Positions 57,191-64,000 of a stretch of DNA of 64,000 nucleotides are shown here, in pieces. Source of the stretch: Triticum aestivum (taxonomy: Eukaryota > Streptophyta > Magnoliopsida > Poales > Poaceae); assembly GCF_018294505.1 (NCBI RefSeq), contig NC_057801.1:845404613-845468612 (forward strand), in the 5' to 3' direction. The position numbers and the translations under genes are program-made. Under the pieces are notes generated by a model. That model was given only the letters and a program-made list of their open reading frames with translations, did no database searches and was not told the origin of the DNA. The first letter of the stretch is position 1. Each line of letters begins with the position of its first letter.

Positions 57191-58240
57191 CATCATGGGA
57201 CTGGATTATTGGCACTTTGTTAGTAGTCCATTCGATTTTGAATTTGTGCTAGGTGTCGCATAAATCCAGTCTAAAGAGCTAGCCATATGTATTCAGATGA
57301 TGTTTTGTCTAGCTAGAATGGTGACTGAATTGGCACGCATTGGTGCTAGTCTTCATTAAATCATCACTTTGACTAGTTGAACATGTTCGTAGGATAGTTG
57401 TTGTACTTGCATATAGATCATCAGTGTGAATGATCTGATGGGTGTGGCAAGCTATCACAAGTTAGCAGGCAGTTTTGATTTCTGCTAACAAAGCAAGCAG
57501 TTTCCAGCCAACCCTCTGCAGAATTTCCTATAGTGGCGTGAGGTGCGGTGAATTTCTCTCATGCGCGCTTTAATACTAGTACATACAATACATCGTGCTG
57601 CTACGGTAGCACTGCAGAGGCGCTACTAACGCTATAATGTCTATAGGCATGGCTACTACAGTGGAGCTACAGTGCATGTATTTCCTTTGTTCTTTCACAG
57701 GAGACATGCTAGAGTAGTAAAGTATATGCCATGTTTTTGCTATCGTCTACAGAACAAGATATTTTTGCTACAGATTACTAGGTGATACGAACAAACAGGT
57801 TCGAAATCATAACAAAGAGAAAAAGTTATGCTGCAAAATCAGGGGAACTCGCAAAAAGAAACTGGCAGGGACCTTGCAAATTCTTAAAATGACATGGTAG
57901 TTATCACTAAATAACCTCTTAGTTGAATCAAATAATTTGATAGTTTACCAGAAAGCAATGTAATTACTTTCTTTACTAATTATTTTATCAATTGGTTTGT
58001 GGTTGTAGATACTGACAGATGGCCCTCGTTACCTCTGAATTTTGAGCTACGAATAATTCAATCACTGTTTACAACTCTAAGATTAAGACATGTGGCAATT
58101 GGAAAACATCTTTTACCGGTGCAAGGAATCACTGAACAAATCCTGATGCATATATTATTTTTACACTAACCTTCGTTCGATCCATATATCGCCTAGCGTC
58201 TTGTCGTCCAGCGGCATCTCTTCCATCAGAAGGTTCACAA
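57191..58240. other. Intergenic DNA, nothing recognised
   Basis: No ORF above background, no terminal repeats and no match elsewhere in the window. Confidence 0.5.
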
Positions 58241-58249
58241 GAAAACTCA

Positions 58250-58600
58250 TCAGATCGAGTGGTGCCATGCCAAGATTTCCTTAAGGAAGTTTAGATCGAT
58301 CTTACAGAGTGCTAGGCAGCAGCCACAACAAGCATGGTCGAGGCATCCAAGACACGGCGTGGCCAGTCGGCGAGACAAGATGTTGGTGCCGCTCGATCTA
58401 AAACCCATGTGGCGAGACAAGGCAAGATCTTGGTGGCCATAGGAAGTGCCTCGCCGACGGAGCATCTCTTGACATTGTGTGAGAAAGGAGGAGATAGGAG
58501 GTGGTAGCGACAAGGGAGGGGCGACTTGTGGGGCGCGAGCAACAGATCAGAAAGGGTTGTAGATGTATATTTATAGAGAAGATCTTGCACCTGTTGGCCA
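58250..58600 (-). promoter_or_regulatory. Possible minus-strand promoter and first exon
   Basis: On the minus strand a TATA-like CTATAAATATAC lies at about 58578-58566, followed by a C/T-rich leader and several short ATG frames within 58250-58513 (e.g. MLRRRGTSYGHQDLAL). None resembles a known protein. It could be a host-gene 5' end or a retroposed fragment. Confidence 0.25.
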
Positions 58601-59469
58601 ACAATGAGCGCGGAGAGACGTTGGATCAGAGGGCGATCCGCGTGAAGATCACGGCAGCCAATAGATGGGAACGGGGAGGAGGAGGCGGATCGACAACAAC
58701 AATTGAAGGAGGATTTGTTGTGTTTCCTAACAAACACGATAAGTACTAGTACTGGAGTTATTAGCTAGCTAGGAAATACGTAGATAAGATGGAAACTACC
58801 TGGCGTTATTTGAGGGAGGGGCAGGTCCGATCTTTCTTTTGCATCTGCTTCCCGATACTGAAAAGAAGAACAGATCGGTCATGCTTGCACTAATTAGATT
58901 AGAGAAGAGAACAAATGGATCACTTTTTGTATATAAAACAAAGATTCAACACGGTGCTCCAAATTAGAATACCTAACGACCACTCAACTTGGTCGAGCTG
59001 AACCATCAAATCAAGGTAGCAATTCTCAGATGATTAATATAGGGAACACACATAATCTTGGCAAATCCAAGCTGATGCAATGTGCAAGGCGTCAACAAAA
59101 ACAGTTTCGACACTAGTATCAGATCCCATAGATAGTAACTTCTTCTTCATTTCTTTCTTATTATATGAAACAAAAAGTCGTCAGGAAGGAAGACTAGACA
59201 CTGGAACGCTAGTATAATGCGGCTTCCAACATCCAAATAAATCATACAAACATCAAGTAAAAGGCGCCTCCAGTTTTTAGTGGTAAATTGAAAACACAGT
59301 TGCTTTTCCAAAATCATCACACTTGCCGGTATAGTGATGTATATATACTCAAAGTACATACATGCAAACATACTAGATAGATAGATAGATACATAGATAT
59401 ATTTTTCATGCACCAGCTCCAGTTTTAATGTACTCAATTGAATGAATGAACGACCTGACAATCATTCTT

Positions 59470-59910
59470 TTCATGGAGAATTAAGCATTTGAGCCAACAG
59501 AAAAAGCACACATTCATTCAACCAATCCAATATGTTGTCTGCTACTTGTTGACATTGACCAAAGATACCAAGTTTCTGCAGAGCACAATACAAACCCCCT
59601 AGACCATTCCACCAACAGACACCCAACGGAAAAGTAAAAATAAACACAAAAATGCCTATATCTTGTCTTCGAGATTCGCCAGGGCCTTCTTGCATTCCAG
59701 CATGTATATTTCCCTCCAGAGAATCTTGGTCCATTCAGTGCGCACACCACCCACACGCTTCAACCTGGATCTCTTGGTTCATCCACTGGCTTCAGGGTTC
59801 ATCTTGCCTCTTGATACGTCGAGTCAGCCATTCGGCCGACACCCAGCAAACGGAAAACTTAACATGGCTTTTTTCCTTTTTCTTCAGTTCCTCTCGCAAG
59901 TCCTGCGCAG
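59470..59910 (-). other. Exon-like minus-strand ORFs, unrecognised
   Basis: After an acceptor-like TTTTGCTGCGCAG near 59905 the minus strand reads DLREELKKKEKSH, and around 59740-59665 it reads EWTKILWREIYMLECKKALA in one frame. An 87-codon frame spans 59471-59734. These look more protein-like than background, but the frames do not join in a way I can prove. Confidence 0.2.
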
Positions 59911-60225
59911 CAAAATGCAATGCATAGATTCAGAAACCAGAGCAATGGGTGACCAACTATTGACTGATACTACCAGGTCTTGGCAACAGAAATTTAAGAC
60001 ATAAAAGTCTAGCATGCATGAAAGTAATTATGTCATCAGAAACTTCACAGGAGGATTAATTCCTAGAACGGGAAGACTACGTATAGTATATTGGGTCTGG
60101 CTGCTCCTGGGCAATGAAGACCTCAAATCTTGGGTCTATCTATCTACTCCTAGTCAAATATATATGCAATCAATACAGACTATGCAATTAGTCCATGAAA
60201 ACACATCGCATCACCGACACTAATG

Positions 60226-60425
60226 CAGCAGCGACCATTTGGTGAACAACAAGAGTGTGATACTATTGTCGACAAACAGTAGTAACTAGGCTAAAACTAG
60301 CAACTAGTCCACTGAACAGCGAGTGGATTGTACAAATATCCTGAAATAGTACAGCGTTATCAAGAAACAACTAGCATCAAAGTAAAATTTTCCTATACAT
60401 GAATATATGGTCACTTGTTAACACC
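60226..60425. repeat. 200-bp block repeated at 62253 and 63682
   Basis: CGACCATTTGGTGAACAACA...ATGAATATATGGTCACTT is found here and at 63689-64000, where it is interrupted by a 126-bp insertion at about 63748-63875. A shorter, more diverged copy (GACTATGTCGATTAACAGTA on) lies at 62255-62345. Confidence 0.8.
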
Positions 60426-60640
60426 ATTAGGAGATCACTGGCCTGTAGCAAATAGTATCTAAACCACAACCTGTGCATTGTGCATTACAAATTCAATCAA
60501 GACGATGGGTTCACTTCTTAATACCTCACTGGTTAGTTGTGACATGGAGAGAAGCTCTCACCACGGGTTCTCGGATAGCCTAATAACAATTAGGAGGTTC
60601 TCTCCGCAGCTGCCGTGGTGCCGGTTGACGATGAGTGGGG

Positions 60641-60890
60641 TCAGCCAGCCATAGCGGCCCACTCAGACGCCATGATGATGACGTGGGGCTGGCCGTCGAT
60701 GATGTCGACGCAGCTAGCAAGGTCATTCCACAGGTGGTACACCGAAATCCCCCTGAAATGGAGTGCGAGCCAGCCATCCTCGGTGTGCTTGCTTGCACGA
60801 ACTGAATCCACCAAATACAACGACGGGGAGGTCTCCGTGACTGCAGTTGTGGCGCAAAGAATCATGGTTATATTCAGGAGGTCAAAGAAG
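60641..60890 (-). other. Unrecognised minus-strand ORF, exon-like
   Basis: A frame open from about 60889 (FFDLLNITMILCATTAVTE), then DGWLALHFRGISVYHLWNDL and DIIDGQPHVIIMASEW, ending at TGA 60641-60643. Its composition is protein-like (regular hydrophobics, no low complexity) and GC is higher than the neighbourhood. I do not recognise the family. It may be the last exon of a host gene or gene fragment. Confidence 0.35.
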
Positions 60891-61278
60891 CAGGGTAATA
60901 CTACATTCTCAGGTCGAAAACATAAACACGAGGAGGATATCGAAAGCGCAACAAGTCAAGAAGCACAAAGAAACCAGAACCAGATCAAAACATATGGAAG
61001 AGATGAAGGTATAGAGTCTCAAATATGTTCAACAACTTTTCCCAAAATGCAAAGGCTCAGATTTTACACAACAGTTTTTTCAGTCATGAATTTTCAGAAG
61101 CAGAACTAGCATGTTTGTAGTCACAACCATGGTCAAACCAGAACACACAAATCTAAAGGAAGTCCACTGAATCCCGCGGCCATGCATCTTTCAATCCCAT
61201 CACTACAGATGGATGTTCATCCTAATTTCGAATGATATTTGTATGCACCTCCTAGTCCCAGGGTAACCATAAGACCGA

Positions 61279-61585
61279 TTAAGATTTGCTGGGGATGAAT
61301 TGGGGGTACCTGTGCTTGAGTGCTCTTTGTGTTGGTGAAGAGAAGAGGCACTTCTTCTCATCCTCCGATGAACCCATCAGCTCATATAGATCGCCATCTT
61401 CTTTGATTATTCTGCTTATTCCTCTTAGAGATGGATGGACGGATACTCTGCAGGACACCATCCATGCTTATTTGGACAACTTGGCTGGGTTGATCTTCGA
61501 TCACTGCAGTAAACAGTTTTATTGCCAAGAAAACAGGGTCAAGTGGCTGCATACAGAGAAAGTATCCTAAAGCATCACTACACAA
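61279..61585 (-). other. Unrecognised minus-strand ORF pair, exon-like
   Basis: Two overlapping frames: 61585-61382 (LDPVFLAIKLFTAVIEDQPS, QVVQISMDGVLQSIRPS) and 61461-61279 (IKEDGDLYELMGSSEDEKKC, ending PQFIPSKS-stop). Each is protein-like. A frameshift or an unspotted intron would be needed to join them. It may belong to the same broken gene as 60641-60890. Confidence 0.25.
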
Positions 61586-62012
61586 GACTTAACGGTTCAA
61601 GCCACAAATAGGACAGCACATAGAAATGGTGGATCTCGCATAAAAGATAGCTCTCTCTAAATACTTGAACCATGTGCAAAGAAGCTAACCTACGCAGTTG
61701 TAGCCGAGGCCAGACATCACTACTTCCATGGTTGCGGCTTGGCGAGCAAAATCACAAAAACCACCTGTCCCATCCATCATCTTGGATATGATAGGTCCCA
61801 CACAGGTTGGCCTAGTGCTAGGCAAAGTTGCTCATCGATCCCTGCTACAGTTTTTTTTCAGACAAACAGAGGGTCAGCAATTGGCTGCAATAAGGGAATG
61901 TAGAGGAGGAGAACAATGTAGTATCTATGCTACAACAGCTCATCTACACACACCTTAACAATAAGCAGCAAAAAGGCAAGATATAAAATGGTGGTTCAGT
62001 CTAACACCTTCA

Positions 62013-62230
62013 TGTATTTACAAGTTAATAATTGAGAGAATGAAGGATCATCAGTACATAACATAGGAGGTTCCGAGTGCACTGACTAAGTGAGTGAATT
62101 ATTAACAAAAAGAAAGAGATGTGCAGGCTGCTCTCTTCAGAACTGCACATTGTATTTACAAGTTAGTAATTGAGAGAATGGACGAGGTTTCGAGTGCACT
62201 GAGTGAGCGAGTGAATTGTTAACCGAAAAG
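62013..62230. repeat. Local tandem duplication, about 134-bp offset
   Basis: ATGTATTTACAAGTTAATAA-TTGAGAGAATG ... CGAGTGCACTGACTAAG at 62013-62108 recurs at 62150-62228 with substitutions. Confidence 0.75.
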
Positions 62231-62402
62231 TTTAAACCAACGAGGAACATTGGAGACTATGTCGATTAACAGTAGCAACTAGGCTAAAGCTAGAAACTAG
62301 TCCACAGTGAACAGGAGCACGGTGCGAGTGTCTAGAAACTATGCTAGTCGCAGAGCAGCAATAACTTGAAAAAAAACATCCTCATGGCAGGGCAGAGCAG
62401 AG

Positions 62403-62559
62403 CACTGGCGGAGCTACATGTTACAAAAATAGGCCATGGCCCACCCAGCCCATAGAGTATACGGCGGAGGATTGTGAGTAGACTATGCTGTGAAAGAAAA
62501 CAATAGTGGATTTCCTTTGAACTGGCCTGCCCATCTTTCGTATTGTAGCTCCGCTACTT
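62403..62559. mobile_element. hAT-type MITE (157 bp)
   Basis: Ends CACTGGCGGAGCTACA and the inverted TGTAGCTCCGCTACTT. A perfect 8-bp duplication GAGCAGAG lies at 62395-62402 and 62560-62567. The 60-codon minus ORF overlapping it is an artefact. Confidence 0.8.
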
Positions 62560-63177
62560 GAGCAGAGAGCCACCTGGTGCGGTGAGTCGGCGTCATCATC
62601 GCCTCGAGGTTGAGGTACGACCCAATGATGTCCTCGTCAACATCAGGAGCATGACTATAAACCACACTAAAGCCATATATCTAAATAATCTAGGAGATTG
62701 TCATCCACGAGAATAGTCTAGCATGAATCCTAACATGTACAGCAATTCTCAACCAACATGTTGTCAAGTGCTATGTACGAATAGCATTGCCATTAACAAC
62801 AACAAACTAACTATGCTTAAGCTAACATAAGCATTACCACTGAGGTAATTCATTGACCTACGAACTGGTAAAAAAATAAATCTTTGTGTGGTGTGGCAGG
62901 AAGAGCAGCTATCGCAACATCAGTAGCATGATGTACGGAGTATAAAAAATAATAATTTGTTCAAAAGAAAAAACTTCATCAAAGATTGTGTTGCAAAAGA
63001 TTGCTCAAAGTCAACAGATGAACTTTGGATTTGGGACCAGTCTTTATGTTGCAAGAAGTCAGCCACAAGACTGTCATCAATTTATGCCAACAAAGTATAC
63101 ACAACTACTACTAGCTGCATGTAGTTTATAGTCAAAAGGCTATGAAAGCTACAGGGCACAACAAAGGGTGACAATAT

Positions 63178-63249
63178 TATAAAGTGACATGATTTTAGTT
63201 CAAATTTGTACTAAAATCACGTCACTTATTTTGGGACGGAGGGAGTATA
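63178..63249. mobile_element. Stowaway MITE, left end eroded
   Basis: Hairpin AAGTGACATGATTTTAGTTC...CTAAAATCACGTCACTT followed by TTTTGGGACGGAGGGAG and TA. The left CTCCCTCCGT terminus is missing. Confidence 0.75.
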
Positions 63250-63680
63250 AGGGACGAGGGAGTACATTTTACCAAATACCTACATGTATGTGCCATGACG
63301 AAATAAAGCCATACAATGGTAGAATGTGCATTTGATTCCAGCGAAATTACTAACTACTCTAGGTTACAAATAAAGTAATTCTTATATGACCAAGGATAAA
63401 AACTCATCACCCTAGGTTCTTTTATTCCACTTTGAATGTGATTTTTTTTATCTTTTTGAATCTTCACAGGAAAGGGTTCATGACATAAAAACAATTTACC
63501 ATAGTTCTTGAAGAGGATGTTTCACCATCCGCAAAATAATAATAAAAAGTTTCATCAGTGGCAATCAACTCGTTAAGGCATTTCCACCAGATGTTGGAAC
63601 TCCCGATATCTGCCAAACAAACAGATCTCTCAGATTCTCATCCTGAGAAACCATCTTCAGGTATGATTGCAGACACTAGT
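63250..63680. other. Intergenic DNA, nothing recognised
   Basis: AT-rich. No ORF or repeat boundaries found. Confidence 0.5.
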
Positions 63681-63747
63681 GGAGCATCGACCATTTGGTG
63701 AACAACAAGAGTGCGAGACTATGTCGACAAACAGTAGTAACTAGCCT

Positions 63748-63875
63748 CCTGGGATGTCCACTGATCGGGCGTTGGGATTCTGTAACTATAACCTCCTAGG
63801 AGGCATGCACTCTCTCTCTCGTCTTTCCAATGCAATGAAATGCAAAGATGCTTTTGCGTCTTCTTGAAAAGAAGA
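63748..63875. mobile_element. 126-bp insertion with an A/G-rich 3' end (SINE-like?)
   Basis: Interrupts the 60226/63682 repeat: the shared text ...GTAACTAG resumes as AACTAGCAACTAGTCC after CTCCTGGGATGTCC...GAAAAGAAGAAG. It contains a CT microsatellite. The A-rich end suggests retroposition, but no clear target duplication is left. Confidence 0.45.
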
Positions 63876-64000
63876 AGAACTAGCAACTAGTCCACTGCGA
63901 CAGCGAGTGAATTGTACAAATATCTAGAAATAGAACAGCGATATCTAGAAATAGCTAGCATCAAAGTAAAATTTTCTTATACATGAATATATGGTCACTT

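Overview
This is a repeat-dominated plant nuclear window, almost certainly from a Triticeae grass (wheat, Aegilops or barley type). The evidence is a long Angela/BARE/WIS-type Copia LTR, a grass Gypsy element with a tRNA-Asp primer site, several CACTA elements with TAGTAGCGCGGG-type or TTTGCCATCTGCC-type arms, Stowaway and hAT-like MITEs, and intergenic DNA with no tRNA, rRNA or bacterial-style genes. No gene in the window is clearly intact and host-encoded.

Layout. 1-838 is a minus-strand Copia pol fragment. 985-2080 is a degenerate AT-rich tandem array. 2338-4689 is a triple nest: a tiny TRIM/SMART-like element, split by a solo LTR, itself split by a hAT-like element. 5720-7600 is a poly-A retroposon without ORFs but with a 15-bp target duplication. 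7645-25840 is the first unit (A) of a segmental duplication. It starts with a type I (M-alpha, AGL61/62-like) MADS-box gene that is cut by a nearly intact 4.75-kb Copia element (8163-12911), and it also holds a 4.0-kb CACTA element (15790-19832) and Gypsy/CACTA debris. 24540-27870 is a degenerate 1.4-kb tandem repeat. 27876-37113 is a complete non-autonomous Gypsy element. 37119-37823 is an old, diverged fourth copy of part of the duplicated unit. 37824-44745 is an Angela-like Copia element (5' LTR, gag-pol with many breaks), cut off by a CACTA terminus at 44746. A second CACTA terminus (45431) follows, with a spliced B3-domain gene on the minus strand. That gene abuts a 5'-truncated MADS copy (C, 46960-47816).

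48905-55828 is unit B, with a third MADS copy (B) that is frameshifted. 55840-56400 is a Gypsy RT/RNase H fragment. 56400-64000 is low-repeat intergenic DNA with short internal duplications, two MITEs and a few exon-like minus-strand ORFs that I do not recognise.

How it fits together. One MADS-box gene and its flanks were duplicated, and each of the three copies was then disabled by a different event: LTR-retrotransposon insertion, truncation, and a 35-bp net deletion. Having two copies lets several insertions be dated and proved against a paralogous empty site (CACTA at 15790; Stowaway at 48992). The most unusual structure is at 46956. There the B3 gene's intron donor lies exactly at the join to antisense MADS sequence, and an antisense reading frame is in phase with the B3 exons. 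Coordinates of element ends with target duplications are exact; edges of diverged fragments are approximate.
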